Below the pieces are notes generated by a model. That model saw only the letters and a program-made list of their open reading frames with translations, had not been told where the DNA came from and did no database searches. From positions 2,556,954 through 2,620,953 of the forward strand of contig NZ_CP059900.1 of the NCBI RefSeq assembly GCF_014126825.1: DNA of 64,000 nt, given 5' to 3'. Numbering within the stretch: the stretch's first letter is position 1; every line of letters starts with the position of its first letter. Shown here one piece after another: positions 18,330 to 31,659 of this stretch. The stretch comes from Tomitella gaofuii. GTDB taxonomy: Bacteria > Actinomycetota > Actinomycetes > Mycobacteriales > Mycobacteriaceae. Made by a program: the position numbers and the translations under genes.

Positions 18330-19246
18330 GCCGTCTCCAGCTGCGCTGCGGTGGGCATGGCGGACTGCGCGCCCGCGCCCGTCACCGCGATCGCCGCCGC
18401 GCGCACGGCCCAGCGCACCGCGTCCTCCAGTGCCTCGCCGCGCACGAGGGCGTCGGTGAGCGCCCCGCAGAAAGTGTCCCCGGCACCGGTCGGGTCCACC
18501 ACCGTGGGCACCCGCACCGCCGGCACGTGCACCCGCGTGCCCCCGTCGACCAGCGCGCCGTCGGCTCCGAGCGTCACCACCACCGCGCGCGGGCCGTCCA
18601 CGCCCGCGGCCAGCGCGGCGGCGTCATCGACAGTCCGCGGTTCGGGAGCCCCGGCGATCGCGCCGAGCTCGGAACGGTTGACGATGAGCACGTCCACCCG
18701 CGCCATCACCTCCGGCGGCACCGGCCGCACCGGCGAAGGGTTGAGGATCACCCGGCCGCCGGCCTGCCGGACGGCCTCGGCCACCGCGTCCTCCGGAATC
18801 TCCAGCTGGCACACGACCGCGGCCGCCCGGGCCAGCAACTCCCGCGCCCCGCGCACGTGCGCGGTGGACAGCGAGCTGTTGGCCCCCGGCGCGACGACGA
18901 TCATGTTCTCCCCGGACTCGTCGACGACGATGAGCGCCGCCCCGGACCCGCTGCCGGCGGTGGAGCCGAGATGATCGACCCGCACGCCCTGCGCGGTCAG
19001 CGCCTCCCGGATGCGCCGGCCCGCCGGGTCGTCGCCGACCCTCCCGACGAGCGCGACGCTGCGCCCCAGCCGCGCCGCGGCCACCGCCTGGTTGGCGCCC
19101 TTGCCGCCCACCGACTCGCCGGTGTCCCCGCCCAGCACCGTCTCCCCCGGAGCCGGCAGCCTGGGCACGTGCGCCGTCGTGTCGAGGTTCGCCGAGCCGA
19201 CGACGACGATCTCCGCCGCCCGCTCCCCGGGCATGTGCTCGACCAT
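18326..19246 (-). CDS. rbsK: ribokinase
   Basis: 306-residue PfkB-family kinase that phosphorylates ribose to ribose 5-phosphate. Seen: substrate region GSANLD near the N terminus, GGKGANQAVAAARLG, and the catalytic anion-hole motif DPTGAGDTFCGAL with the base Asp. The ATG at 19246 has AGGAGG eight bases upstream and is preferred over in-frame upstream extension, which is non-conserved. First gene of rbsK-rbsA-rbsCB. No regulator gene is adjacent. Confidence 0.92.
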   Translation of the reverse strand: MVEHMPGERAAEIVVVGSANLDTTAHVPRLPAPGETVLGGDTGESVGGKGANQAVAAARLGRSVALVGRVGDDPAGRRIREALTAQGVRVDHLGSTAGSGSGAALIVVDESGENMIVVAPGANSSLSTAHVRGARELLARAAAVVCQLEIPEDAVAEAVRQAGGRVILNPSPVRPVPPEVMARVDVLIVNRSELGAIAGAPEPRTVDDAAALAAGVDGPRAVVVTLGADGALVDGGTRVHVPAVRVPTVVDPTGAGDTFCGALTDALVRGEALEDAVRWAVRAAAIAVTGAGAQSAMPTAAQLETA

Positions 19247-19473
19247 GCGGTGGACCTCCTGGCTCACGCCGCGCGGCAGGTGCTCCGCGTCCGTGCGGCG
19301 TCGGTTGACGGGTCGGCCGTAGTCAAACACGGAACCGGCGCGCGCGGGCCACACTCGCGCCACTTCGCTCCGGCCGGGCCGGTTTCCGCTGCGTCGCACG
19401 CCGCGCCGATCACGTCACACGCGGGCACGGCCGATCATCGCCGGCCGTCCGGCACCGTTAGCCTGGAACGGAG

Positions 19474-23544
<4,071 letters not shown>

Positions 23545-23560
23545 CGACGCGCTGATCGCG

Positions 23561-24052
23561 TCACCGTGCGGGCGCGGGTTCCTCCGATGCGGCCCCGTCG
23601 GCCCCTTCGCGGTGCAGCCGCAGCTCTTCTATCGCGGTTTCGAAGTCCTCGGCCGAGCTGAACGAGCGGTAGACCGAGGCGAACCTGAGGTATGCGACCT
23701 CGTCGAGGTCACGCAAAGGGCCCAGGATGGCCAAGCCGACCTCCTGGCTCGGGACCTCCGGGGAACCGGTGGCGCGGATGGTCTCTTCCACCGTCTGCGC
23801 AAGCAGGTGCAGAGCGTCATCGTCCACGTGCCTGCCGCGGCAAGCGCTGCGGACGCCCCGTACCACCTTGGCCCGGCTGAACGGCTCCTTGACCCCGCTG
23901 CGCTTGACCACGTAGAGAACGGCGGTCTCCACCGTGGTGAACCGACGCCCGCAATCCTGGCACTGCCGCCGACGTCGGATCGCCTGTCCCTCGTCGGCTT
24001 CGCGCGAATCGACCACGCGGGACTCGGGGTTCCGGCAGAACGGACAGTGCAT
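23561..24052 (-). CDS. nrdR: transcriptional repressor NrdR
   Basis: 163 residues. The N-terminal zinc ribbon uses Cys3, Cys6, Cys31 and Cys34 (MHCPFC and CQDCGRRF), and an ATP-cone from about residue 46 binds ATP/dATP. NrdR represses ribonucleotide reductase genes according to dATP level. MHCPFC is the universal start of the family, so the 26 in-frame residues upstream are excluded. As in M. tuberculosis it lies next to the LysM/lexA pair. No NrdR boxes are seen nearby, so targets lie elsewhere. Confidence 0.96.
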   Translation of the reverse strand: MHCPFCRNPESRVVDSREADEGQAIRRRRQCQDCGRRFTTVETAVLYVVKRSGVKEPFSRAKVVRGVRSACRGRHVDDDALHLLAQTVEETIRATGSPEVPSQEVGLAILGPLRDLDEVAYLRFASVYRSFSSAEDFETAIEELRLHREGADGAASEEPAPAR

Positions 24053-24243
24053 GGGGGCTCCTTCATCGCTGCTGCCCATGCGCGGCGCGGTCACACCGTC
24101 CCGGGGCCGTCCATCCTGGTGCGCGCGCATATCAGCTAGCGGTCACTTTCTCCACGCCGATGATACGGGAAAGCACGAAGGGGACCGACGCCACCGATCG
24201 TCCGGCCGCCACGATGCCGCAGGCCTCGCCGCCGCGCGGAGCG

Positions 24244-24744
24244 TCATCGTCCGTACGCCCACGGCACCACCAGACTCTGGCCGGCGTGGACGGCCGCACT
24301 GTCGAGCCCGTTGAGCGCGATGATGCGATCCACCATCTGACCGACAGGGACGTCGGGGGCCGCCTGCCGCGCAATCGAACTCAGCGTGTCACCGGACGAG
24401 ACCTCGACAGTGTTCACATCGCCGGGCATCGTCGTGGCGCCGATCGACCGCACCTGCGCGGCAGCGAGAATGACGAGGGCGAGCAACACGGCGACCGCGA
24501 CCGCCGCGACCAGCCCGCGCCTGTCGGCCACCCCCACTGCGGGGGCGTGCCCCGCCGTGGACATCCGCACGGCGCGCCGGGGAAGTACCGCCGGAGTCCC
24601 GGCGGGACGCCGCCAGACCTCCGACCTGTCGATCCCCCGCCGGCGGAGAGGCCGGCGAAGTTCATACGGTGCGCCCGCCACCTGTGCACGGGCCCCGCCC
24701 ATCGTGCGCCCCGAAGCGCTCTGCCGCTCCACCACAGCGTTCAT
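24244..24744 (-). CDS. membrane-anchored LysM protein, SOS-induced (Rv2719c/ChiZ-type)
   Basis: 166 residues, like Rv2719c (ChiZ). A basic N-terminal region (~1-60) is followed by one transmembrane helix ([19 protein letters not shown]) and a C-terminal LysM domain ([16 protein letters not shown] to [12 protein letters not shown]) that would bind peptidoglycan outside the membrane. The Corynebacterium equivalent DivS blocks septation during DNA damage. ATG 24744 has GGAGG six bases upstream, which decides against the longer in-frame start at 24897. It is divergent from lexA and preceded by an SOS-like box, so LexA control is likely. Confidence 0.85.
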   Translation of the reverse strand: MNAVVERQSASGRTMGGARAQVAGAPYELRRPLRRRGIDRSEVWRRPAGTPAVLPRRAVRMSTAGHAPAVGVADRRGLVAAVAVAVLLALVILAAAQVRSIGATTMPGDVNTVEVSSGDTLSSIARQAAPDVPVGQMVDRIIALNGLDSAAVHAGQSLVVPWAYGR

Positions 24745-24857
24745 GCCAGCCTCCCGGTTCCGCCGCCGATGCGTCCGCACCGGCTTCTCCATGCCGCCGT
24801 CCCGGTCGCTCGTCTCCGCGCCCCACCGAAGCACCTTCGCGCGCCGGCGACGGTCAT

Positions 24858-24873
24858 TAGTACATGTGTTCGC
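24858..24873 (-). promoter_or_regulatory. SOS-like LexA box upstream of the LysM gene
   Basis: Minus-strand GCGAACACATGTACTA, matching the mycobacterial consensus TCGAAC-N4-GTTCGA at 9 of 12 positions. It lies 114 bases before the LysM gene start. Confidence 0.6.
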
Positions 24874-25037
24874 TCGCCTGTGCATGCTATCGCCCACTCA
24901 TTCGATAGATCAAGGGTTCGACAGAATCCCGCTCGCGCAGCGCACGCGGGCTCGCCACGGCGCCCCGCCGAAGCAGGGGAAGGACCGCGCCGCGACGCGC
25001 GAGTCGGCCGGTTCGCGATTCCGTTCGATGTACACAC

Positions 25038-25060
25038 GTTCGGGTTGTATCAACCCGAAC
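25038..25060. repeat. perfect 10-bp inverted repeat with 3-bp centre
   Basis: GTTCGGGTTG, then TAT, then CAACCCGAAC. The left arm overlaps an imperfect SOS half-site (GTTCGG preceded by ACAC). No GC-only stem or U-run, so it looks like a protein operator and not a terminator. Confidence 0.55.
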
Positions 25061-25158
25061 CGACAAAACCACCCGCCCGTGCCCGCCACCTGCGCCGACC
25101 GCACCCTCGACCACCGCCGACGGACGCGGTCGGCACTGCGCGCCGCGCGAGACACACG

Positions 25159-25199
25159 TCGAACAGATGTTTGTCGATTCCGCCGATCGGCGCTACATT
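25159..25199 (+). promoter_or_regulatory. lexA promoter with SOS box
   Basis: TCGAACAGATGTTTGT at 25159-25174 matches the TCGAAC-N4-GTTCGA box except for two bases in the right half. TTGTCG (25171-25176) and TACATT (25194-25199) are separated by exactly 17 bases and form the -35/-10. The box overlaps the -35, so LexA would repress its own gene. Confidence 0.8.
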
Positions 25200-25327
25200 C
25201 GAATCACGCCGCAACCCCTGCGGGGAAGGGCTTCGCAAGGCACGGACGCCGCTGCGGGGGACGGGCCGGATCCCGAGCGGGGGCGCACCGGCGGATTGTC
25301 GCGATACAGCAGGGAGGACCAGGGCCG

Positions 25328-26038
25328 ATGGCGAAGAAGGACTTCAATGTGGCACTGGACGGCGGGAGGCCGTCCATCGAGTCGCTCACCGACCGCCAGC
25401 GCAAGGTGCTCGAGGTGATCCAGACCTCGGTCCGCGAGCGCGGCTACCCGCCGAGCATCCGCGAGATCGGCGATTCGGTGGGGCTGGCCTCGACGTCGTC
25501 GGTAGCGCACCAGCTGCAGTCCCTGGAAAAGAAGGGGTTCCTGCGCCGGGACCCCAATCGTCCGCGCGCCGTGGACGTCCGCGGGGTCACGCCGCTCCGG
25601 TCGGCGGAGGATGCGCCGGAATCCGGCCCGGCGGCCGACGGCGCGGACGCGCCGCCGCGGCCCGAGCCCACCTTCGTACCGCTCGTGGGGCGGATCGCCG
25701 CCGGCGGCCCGATCCTCGCCGAGCAGAATCAGGAGGACGTCTTCCCGCTGCCCAAGGAGCTGGTGGGCAACGGCACGTTGTTCATGCTCAAGGTCGTGGG
25801 CGAGTCTATGGTGGACGCGGCGATCTGCGACGGCGACTGGGTGGTGGTGCGCCAGCAGAGCGTCGCCGACAACGGCGACATCGTCGCGGCGATGCTCGAC
25901 GGCGAGGCCACCGTCAAGACCTTCAAGCGCGACGGCAAGAACATCTGGCTGATGCCGCACAACCCGCACTTCACCCCCATCCACGGCAACGACGCGACCA
26001 TCCTCGGCAAGGTGGTCACCGTCATGCGGAAGGTGTGA
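25328..26038 (+). CDS. lexA: SOS repressor LexA
   Basis: 236 residues. The winged HTH occupies about residues 20-85 ([16 protein letters not shown]). A linker rich in Pro/Ala/Asp follows, then a C-terminal S24 self-cleavage domain with the scissile Ala125-Gly126 bond (RIAAGGPI), Ser160 (GESMVDA) and Lys197 (ATVKTFK). RecA filaments trigger self-cleavage and release DNA-repair genes. ATG 25328 is preceded by GGAGG at about 11 bases. The thioesterase gene starts four bases after the stop. Confidence 0.97.
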   Translation: MAKKDFNVALDGGRPSIESLTDRQRKVLEVIQTSVRERGYPPSIREIGDSVGLASTSSVAHQLQSLEKKGFLRRDPNRPRAVDVRGVTPLRSAEDAPESGPAADGADAPPRPEPTFVPLVGRIAAGGPILAEQNQEDVFPLPKELVGNGTLFMLKVVGESMVDAAICDGDWVVVRQQSVADNGDIVAAMLDGEATVKTFKRDGKNIWLMPHNPHFTPIHGNDATILGKVVTVMRKV

Positions 26039-26042
26039 CGCT

Positions 26043-26579
26043 GTGACGAATTCCAGTGCGGCATCGCACGCGCCCCGGCCCGGTGGGTCGGTGGGCGCCG
26101 GGACGCCCGGCGCGGTCGCAGACGGCACCGGTTCCGGCGACTCGGCGGTGGACGTGATCGCGCGGGCGGCACGCGAGGGCCTGCCCACGGTGACGATCCG
26201 CCGCCAACTTCAGTGGCCGGACACCGACGCATCCGGACACCAGCACTTCTCCGTGGTGCGCCAGTGGGCTGAGGAGGCCGAGGGCGAGTTCCTCGAGTCC
26301 ATCGCCCGGCCGGAACTACTCAAACACCTGCCGCGGGTGCGCTACGAGGCCGATTTCCGGCAGCGGATGTGGCTGCGCGAGAACCTCGAGGTGCGCTTCG
26401 CCGTCGTCGCCGTGGGCGCCTCGTCGGTCACCTACCGGTTCGCCATCATCGGCGCACGCGGAACGGCGGCCGACGGGACCATGATCGCCGTGCACACCGA
26501 TGGCAGCGAGGGCGGCCCCGTGCCCTGGCCCGACGACCTGCGCGCCGCGTTCACCGGTTCCCTCCCCCCTGCGATCTGA
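26043..26579 (+). CDS. hotdog-fold acyl-CoA thioesterase family protein
   Basis: 178 residues from GTG 26043. An unconserved N-terminal tail (~1-45) is followed by a 4HBT-type domain with the catalytic-helix signature WPDTDASGHQHFSVV, where Asp is the usual catalytic residue, and RYEADFRQRMWLREN as a central strand. Substrate unknown; short- or medium-chain acyl-CoA is usual. Only four bases separate it from lexA, so it is probably cotranscribed and DNA-damage inducible. This is positional inference. Confidence 0.7.
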   Translation: MTNSSAASHAPRPGGSVGAGTPGAVADGTGSGDSAVDVIARAAREGLPTVTIRRQLQWPDTDASGHQHFSVVRQWAEEAEGEFLESIARPELLKHLPRVRYEADFRQRMWLRENLEVRFAVVAVGASSVTYRFAIIGARGTAADGTMIAVHTDGSEGGPVPWPDDLRAAFTGSLPPAI

Positions 26580-26595
26580 CAGCGCTGCGATCTGA
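26569..26595. repeat. short tandem duplication at a gene end
   Basis: CTGCGATCTGA occurs at 26569-26579, including the thioesterase stop codon, and again at 26585-26595. It looks like a small replication-slippage duplication. Confidence 0.5.
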
Positions 26596-26774
26596 ACGCC
26601 GGATAGTCCGTCCCCCTGTCCAAACCGAGTCCGGGCGCGCCCGGCCTTCCGGACAGTGCCGCGCGCCCGGCTATCCCGCCAGCGCCGCGCGTGCGGCCTC
26701 CCGCGCTGCGGGCGCGCTCGGCGCCCAGGACCTCGACGCGTGAGCCGGTCTGGCGCGCGCAAAGGCCCCGCGCG

Positions 26775-28241
26775 CTAACCGCCCTGGGCGCCGTCCACGG
26801 TGTACGGCGCGAGGGCGGCGGCCAGCGCGCGGGGCACCTCCGCTCCGATCTCCGTGCCCTCGGCGCCGTGCCGCTCGGAGTCCACGGTGCCCTCGGCGTG
26901 GATGCGCGCCACGAGGTCCCCGCGCGAGTACGGCACGAGGACGTCGACGCGCACCCCCGGCCCCGGGAGCCGCTCGGTGAGGTGCGCCCGCAGCTCTGCG
27001 ATGCCCTCCCCGGTGTGTGCGGAGACGAAGTGTGCGCCGTCGAGCACGCCGCGCAACCGCGTGAGTTCCACCGTGTCGGCCGCGTCGATCTTGTTCACCA
27101 CCAGCAGCTCCGGCGGCGCGTCCGCGCCGGCCTCCCGCAGCACGTCGGCGATGACCTCGTTGACAGCCCGGATCTGCTCGAGCGGGAACTCGTCGGAGCC
27201 GTCCACGACGTGCATGAGCAGGTCCGCCCCCGCGACCTCCTCGAGCGTGGAGCGGAAGGCCTCCACCAACTGGGTGGGCAGGTGGCGCACGAAACCGACG
27301 GTGTCGGTGAGCACGGCCTCGCGTCCGTCGTCGAGCACGGTGCGCCGCGTCGTCGGGTCGAGCGTCGCGAACAGCGCGTTCTGCACGAGCACCCCGGCGC
27401 CGGTCAGCGCGTTGAGGATGCTCGACTTGCCCGCGTTGGTGTAGCCGACGATCGCCACCGACGGCACGCCGGTGGTGTGGCGGCGGTGGCGTTTGACGTC
27501 GCGGGCGTTCTTCATGTGGGCGATCTCGCGGCGCAGCTTCGCCATCCGCGAACGGATGCGCCGCCGGTCGGTCTCGATCTTCGTCTCGCCCGGGCCGCGC
27601 AGGCCCACGCCGCCGTTACTGCCCGCACGGCCGCCCGCCTGGCGCGACATCGACTCGCCCCAGCCGCGCAGCCGCGGCAGCATGTACTCCATCTGCGCGA
27701 GCGACACCTGCGCCTTGCCCTCGCGGGAGGTGGCGTGCTGGGCGAAGATGTCGAGGATCAGCGCGGTGCGGTCCACCACCTTCACTTGAACGACCTTCTC
27801 CAAGCTGGTCAGTTGCGCGGGGCTGAGCTCGCCGTCGCAGATCACCGTGTCCGCCCCCGTGGCCATGACCACCTCACGCAGCTCCGCCGCCTTGCCGGAG
27901 CCGATGTAGGTGGACGCGTCGGGACGGTCGCGCCGCTGGATCAGCGCTTCGAGCACCGTCGACCCCGCCGTCTCCGCCAGGGCGGCGAGCTCGGCCATGC
28001 TCGTCTCCGCCTGCGCCGCGGTGCCCTCGGTCCACACCCCCACCAGCACCACGCGCTCCAGGCGCAGCTGGCGCTGCTCCACTTCGGTGATGTCGGCGAG
28101 CTCTGTCGACAGCCCCTCCACGCGGCGCAGCGAGCTGCGTTCGGCCAGCTGCATCTCACCGAGCGAGGGCTCCTGCGCTCCGCCGCTGCTCGCGTGCACC
28201 TCGTCTGACACCGTCCGGTCCGGCTCGTCCGATCCCGTCAT
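26775..28241 (-). CDS. hflX: ribosome-associated GTPase HflX
   Basis: 488 residues. The N-terminal HflX domain contains ASTYIGSGKAAELREVV and a helical region ending GLRGPGETKIETDRRRI, a family signature. It is followed by a TRAFAC GTPase domain with G1 GYTNAGKSS, G3 DTVGF and G4 NKID. HflX splits stalled or stress-damaged ribosomes. The ATG shares one base with the dapF stop (TGATG), so the two genes form an operon in the order dapF-hflX, as in mycobacteria. Confidence 0.95.
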   Translation of the reverse strand: MTGSDEPDRTVSDEVHASSGGAQEPSLGEMQLAERSSLRRVEGLSTELADITEVEQRQLRLERVVLVGVWTEGTAAQAETSMAELAALAETAGSTVLEALIQRRDRPDASTYIGSGKAAELREVVMATGADTVICDGELSPAQLTSLEKVVQVKVVDRTALILDIFAQHATSREGKAQVSLAQMEYMLPRLRGWGESMSRQAGGRAGSNGGVGLRGPGETKIETDRRRIRSRMAKLRREIAHMKNARDVKRHRRHTTGVPSVAIVGYTNAGKSSILNALTGAGVLVQNALFATLDPTTRRTVLDDGREAVLTDTVGFVRHLPTQLVEAFRSTLEEVAGADLLMHVVDGSDEFPLEQIRAVNEVIADVLREAGADAPPELLVVNKIDAADTVELTRLRGVLDGAHFVSAHTGEGIAELRAHLTERLPGPGVRVDVLVPYSRGDLVARIHAEGTVDSERHGAEGTEIGAEVPRALAAALAPYTVDGAQGG

Positions 28242-29164
28242 CACGCGGCCCCGGCGTCGACTGGCCGCGCGGCGTTCTGCGCATGTCGCCACCAGCGATC
28301 GTCGACGACCCCCGACGCCACGAGTACCGACGGCCCCTCGAGAACGGCGCGGCCGTCCACTCCGATCGTCACCGTCACGGCGCCGCCCGGCACGCCGACC
28401 TCGACGGTTCCGGCGGACACGTTCTCCGCGCGCAGCGCCGCGAAGGCCGCCGCGACGGTGCCGGTGCCGCACGAGCGTGTCTCCCCCACGCCCCGCTCGT
28501 GCACGCGCATGGCGACGGCGCCGGCGCGCAGCGGCGTCACCACCTCCACGTTGACGCCGTCCGGGAACAGTACCGCGTCGAAAGCGGGCGCGGACGCGAT
28601 GTCGAGTTCCGCGAGCCCCGCCTCATCGAGCCCGGCCACCACGCTGACCAGGTGCGGGTTGCCCACATCCACCGCCACACCCGGCAGTGTCGTGCCGCCC
28701 GCACCGCCCAGGACCACCGAGGAATCCCCGAATCCCCTCACCGGGCCCATCTCCACGGACACCCGCGCCTGCGCTGCGAAGTCCCGCGGGCCGGCCATCG
28801 TCACCGCCCGAGCGCCGGCGCGGGTTCCGACAACGAAGGCGTCACGCTCCTCACGGCCCGAGGCGCACAGGTAGTGCGCGAACACGCGCACGCCGTTGCC
28901 GCACATCTCCGCCGCCGACCCGTCCGCATTGCGGTAGTCCATGAACCAGTCGTCCTCGCCGACCCCCTCGGGGAGACCGGGCGCGAGGACGCCCGCCGCC
29001 CGCAGCGCACCGGCACGTGCGACCCGCAGGACCCCGTCCGCCCCCAGCCCGCGGCGCCGGTCGCACAGCGCCGCCACCGCCGCGGGCGCGAGGTCGATCC
29101 GCGCGTCGTCGTCCGGCAGCACCAGAAAGTCGTTCTCCGTGCCGTGCCCCTTGACGAAGTCCAT
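28241..29164 (-). CDS. dapF: diaminopimelate epimerase
   Basis: 307 residues. PLP-independent racemase converting LL- to meso-diaminopimelate for peptidoglycan and lysine. The two catalytic cysteines are Cys88 (EMCGNGVR) and Cys232 (RSCGTGT), and the N terminus [16 protein letters not shown] is characteristic. Starts at ATG 29164. First gene of the dapF-hflX operon. dapA and dapB of the same pathway are 29-32 kb away in this window. Confidence 0.96.
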   Translation of the reverse strand: MDFVKGHGTENDFLVLPDDDARIDLAPAAVAALCDRRRGLGADGVLRVARAGALRAAGVLAPGLPEGVGEDDWFMDYRNADGSAAEMCGNGVRVFAHYLCASGREERDAFVVGTRAGARAVTMAGPRDFAAQARVSVEMGPVRGFGDSSVVLGGAGGTTLPGVAVDVGNPHLVSVVAGLDEAGLAELDIASAPAFDAVLFPDGVNVEVVTPLRAGAVAMRVHERGVGETRSCGTGTVAAAFAALRAENVSAGTVEVGVPGGAVTVTIGVDGRAVLEGPSVLVASGVVDDRWWRHAQNAARPVDAGAA

Positions 29165-29263
29165 GGTTCACAGCGTAGTTCGCGTCGACGGAGGTCATGC
29201 GGCGCGGGATCGCCCGGGGATGGGAATCGCGCACGATCCGCGCTACGATTTCACTAGGCAATC

Positions 29264-29285
29264 GATAATTTTCACATTGTGGAAA
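29264..29285 (+). promoter_or_regulatory. glcB promoter region with operator-like palindrome
   Basis: GATAAT at 29264-29269 is a good -10. Immediately after it lies the near-perfect palindrome TTTCACATTGTGGAAA (29270-29285) in an AT-rich island that is exceptional for this genome. A regulator bound there would overlap the transcription start. IclR-, RamB- or GlxR-type control is possible but unproven. Confidence 0.5.
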
Positions 29286-29368
29286 CTTAGGCGACATTCG
29301 CACCGTGCCGGAGCCCTCCGGACCGGACGCATCGACTGCCCCCGTCACCCCGAAAGCGAGGAAGCACC

Positions 29369-31543
29369 GTGACCGATCGCGAAACCATCGGCGGCATCCA
29401 GGTCGACCGAGTCCTCTACGACTTCATCAACGACGAGGCGCTGCCCGCCGCCGGCGTCGACAAGGACGCGTTCTGGCAGGGCACGGCGCAGATCTTCGCG
29501 GACCTCGCCCCGAAGAACCGCGCACTTCTGGACACCCGCGCGCAGCTGCAGAAGAAGATCGACGAATACCACGACGCGGCCCCGGGCCCGGTGGACCCGG
29601 CCGCGTACAAGAAGTTCCTCACCGACATCGGCTACCTCGTCGACGAGCCGGCGCAGTTCTCCATCACCACCGCCGACGTGGACACCGAGGTCACCGAGAC
29701 GCCCGGCCCGCAGCTGGTGGTCCCGGTGCTCAACGCCCGCTTCGCGCTCAACGCCGCGAACGCGCGCTGGGGATCGCTGTACGACGCGCTGTACGGCACC
29801 AACGCCATCCCCGAGGACGGCGGGGCCGAAAAGGGCTCCGGCTACAACAAGGTGCGCGGCGACAAGGTGATCGCCTGGGCGCGCGGGTTCCTCGACGACG
29901 TGCTTCCGCTGGCCGAGGGCAGCCACGCCGACGCCGTCACGTACGCCGTGGACGGAGAGTCGGTGCAGGTGACGCTGGCCGGCGGGGCCACGACGGGCCT
30001 GCAGGACCCCGGCGCGTTCGTCGGCTACAGCGGCGACGCGTCCGCGCCGACGGGCATCCTGCTGCGCAACAACGGCCTGCATCTGGAGATCCAGATCGAC
30101 CCCGCCGACCCGATCGGCAGCACCGACGCCGCGGGCGTCAAGGACATCTGCATGGAGTCCGCCGTCACCACGATCATGGACTTCGAGGACTCCGTCGCCG
30201 CCGTCGACGCGGAGGACAAGGTCCTCGGCTACCGCAACTGGCTGGGCCTGAACACCGGCACGCTCACCGAGCAGGTCACCAAGGGCGGCAAGACGTTCGA
30301 GCGCACCCTCAACCCGGACCGCACCTTCACCTCCCCCGGCGGCGGCGAGCTGACCTTGCACGGGCGCTCGCTGAACTTCGTGCGCAACGTGGGCCACCTG
30401 ATGACGAACCCCGCCGTCGTCGACGCCGACGGCGCCGAGCAGCCCGAGGGCATCCTCGACGCCATCGTCACCAGCCTGTGCGCCATCCCCGGGCTGGGCG
30501 CGGGCAACGCGCTGGGCAACAGCCGCACCGGTTCGGTCTACATCGTCAAGCCCAAGCAGCACGGCCCGGACGAGGTCGCCTTCACCACCGAGCTGTTCGC
30601 GCGCGTCGAGCAGGTGCTGGGCTTGCCGGAGAACACGCTCAAGGTGGGCATCATGGACGAGGAGCGCCGCACCACGGTCAACCTCGCGGCGTGCATCAAG
30701 GCCGCGGCCGCGCGCACCGTGTTCATCAACACCGGCTTCCTCGACCGCACGGGCGACGAGATCCACACCTCGATGCACGCCGGTGCGATGATCCGCAAGG
30801 CCGAGATGAAGAAGTCCCACTGGATGACCTCATACGAGGACTGGAACGTGGACAAGGGCCTGGCCTGCGGTCTTCCCGGGCACGCCCAGATCGGCAAGGG
30901 CATGTGGGCGATGACCGAGCTCATGGCCGAGATGCTCGAGCAGAAGATCGGCCAGCCCATGGCCGGGGCCAACACCGCCTGGGTGCCCTCGCCCACCGGC
31001 GCCACCCTGCATGCCACCCATTACCACCGGGTCGACGTCTTCGCGCGGCAGAAGGAGATCGCCCCCAGCGTGCCGCGCGTTTCGGTGGACGACATCCTGC
31101 AGCTCCCGCTGGCCCCGGCCACCGACTGGAGCGACGAGGAGAAGCGCAACGAGGTGGACAACTCCTGCCAGTCGATCCTCGGCTACGTGGTGCGCTGGAT
31201 CGACCACGGCGTGGGCTGCTCCAAGGTGCCGGACATCAATGATGTCGACCTCATGGAGGACCGGGCGACGCTGCGCATCTCCAGCCAGCTTCTGGCCAAC
31301 TGGGTGCGCCACGGGATCGTCACGGCCGACTTCGTCGTCGAGTCGCTCAAGCGCATGGCCGCGGTGGTCGACCGCCAGAACGCCGGCGACGCCGACTACA
31401 AGCCCATGGCGCCGGACTTCGACACCAACATCGCGTGGCAGGCCGCCAAGGAACTGATCCTCGAGGGCCGGGACCCCAACGGCTACACCGAGCCGATTCT
31501 GCACCGCCGCCGCCGCGAGTACAAGGCCGCCAACGGCCTGTGA
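29369..31543 (+). CDS. glcB: malate synthase G
   Basis: 724 residues, close to M. tuberculosis GlcB (741). It condenses glyoxylate with acetyl-CoA to malate in the glyoxylate shunt. Features: [14 protein letters not shown] (metal/acetyl-CoA region), [13 protein letters not shown], and [20 protein letters not shown] near the active site. The GTG start at 29369 follows GCGAGGAAG. Isocitrate lyase is not in the window. Flanked by an AT-rich promoter and a hairpin, with a convergent IclR regulator downstream. In M. tuberculosis glcB lies elsewhere, so this placement is lineage-specific. Confidence 0.96.
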   Translation: MTDRETIGGIQVDRVLYDFINDEALPAAGVDKDAFWQGTAQIFADLAPKNRALLDTRAQLQKKIDEYHDAAPGPVDPAAYKKFLTDIGYLVDEPAQFSITTADVDTEVTETPGPQLVVPVLNARFALNAANARWGSLYDALYGTNAIPEDGGAEKGSGYNKVRGDKVIAWARGFLDDVLPLAEGSHADAVTYAVDGESVQVTLAGGATTGLQDPGAFVGYSGDASAPTGILLRNNGLHLEIQIDPADPIGSTDAAGVKDICMESAVTTIMDFEDSVAAVDAEDKVLGYRNWLGLNTGTLTEQVTKGGKTFERTLNPDRTFTSPGGGELTLHGRSLNFVRNVGHLMTNPAVVDADGAEQPEGILDAIVTSLCAIPGLGAGNALGNSRTGSVYIVKPKQHGPDEVAFTTELFARVEQVLGLPENTLKVGIMDEERRTTVNLAACIKAAAARTVFINTGFLDRTGDEIHTSMHAGAMIRKAEMKKSHWMTSYEDWNVDKGLACGLPGHAQIGKGMWAMTELMAEMLEQKIGQPMAGANTAWVPSPTGATLHATHYHRVDVFARQKEIAPSVPRVSVDDILQLPLAPATDWSDEEKRNEVDNSCQSILGYVVRWIDHGVGCSKVPDINDVDLMEDRATLRISSQLLANWVRHGIVTADFVVESLKRMAAVVDRQNAGDADYKPMAPDFDTNIAWQAAKELILEGRDPNGYTEPILHRRRREYKAANGL

Positions 31544-31570
31544 CCGTCGCCTGACGGCCGAACCGGACAC

Positions 31571-31608
31571 GTCGGCCCCGCATCGCCCCGCGGCGGTGCG
31601 GGGCCGAC
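31571..31608. terminator. hairpin downstream of glcB
   Basis: Arms GTCGGCCCCGCA (31571-31582) and TGCGGGGCCGAC (31597-31608) form a perfect 12-bp stem with a GC-rich loop. No U-run follows, as is usual in actinobacteria. It can serve both convergent genes. Confidence 0.7.
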
Positions 31609-31659
31609 GCCTTCCAGAGCCACGACCGCCCCTGAGCACGCAATGCCGTTCGCCGGGCG

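Larger units (their letters stand above)
24745..25327. other. 583-bp SOS control region between the LysM gene and lexA
   Basis: No gene seen. It holds an SOS-like box for the LysM gene (24858-24873), a perfect palindrome at 25038-25060 beside a half-matched SOS sequence (25028-25043), and the lexA SOS box with its promoter (25159-25199). On the minus strand TTGATC and TAGCAT with an 18-base spacer, just upstream of the first box, could be the LysM gene promoter. Confidence 0.6.
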
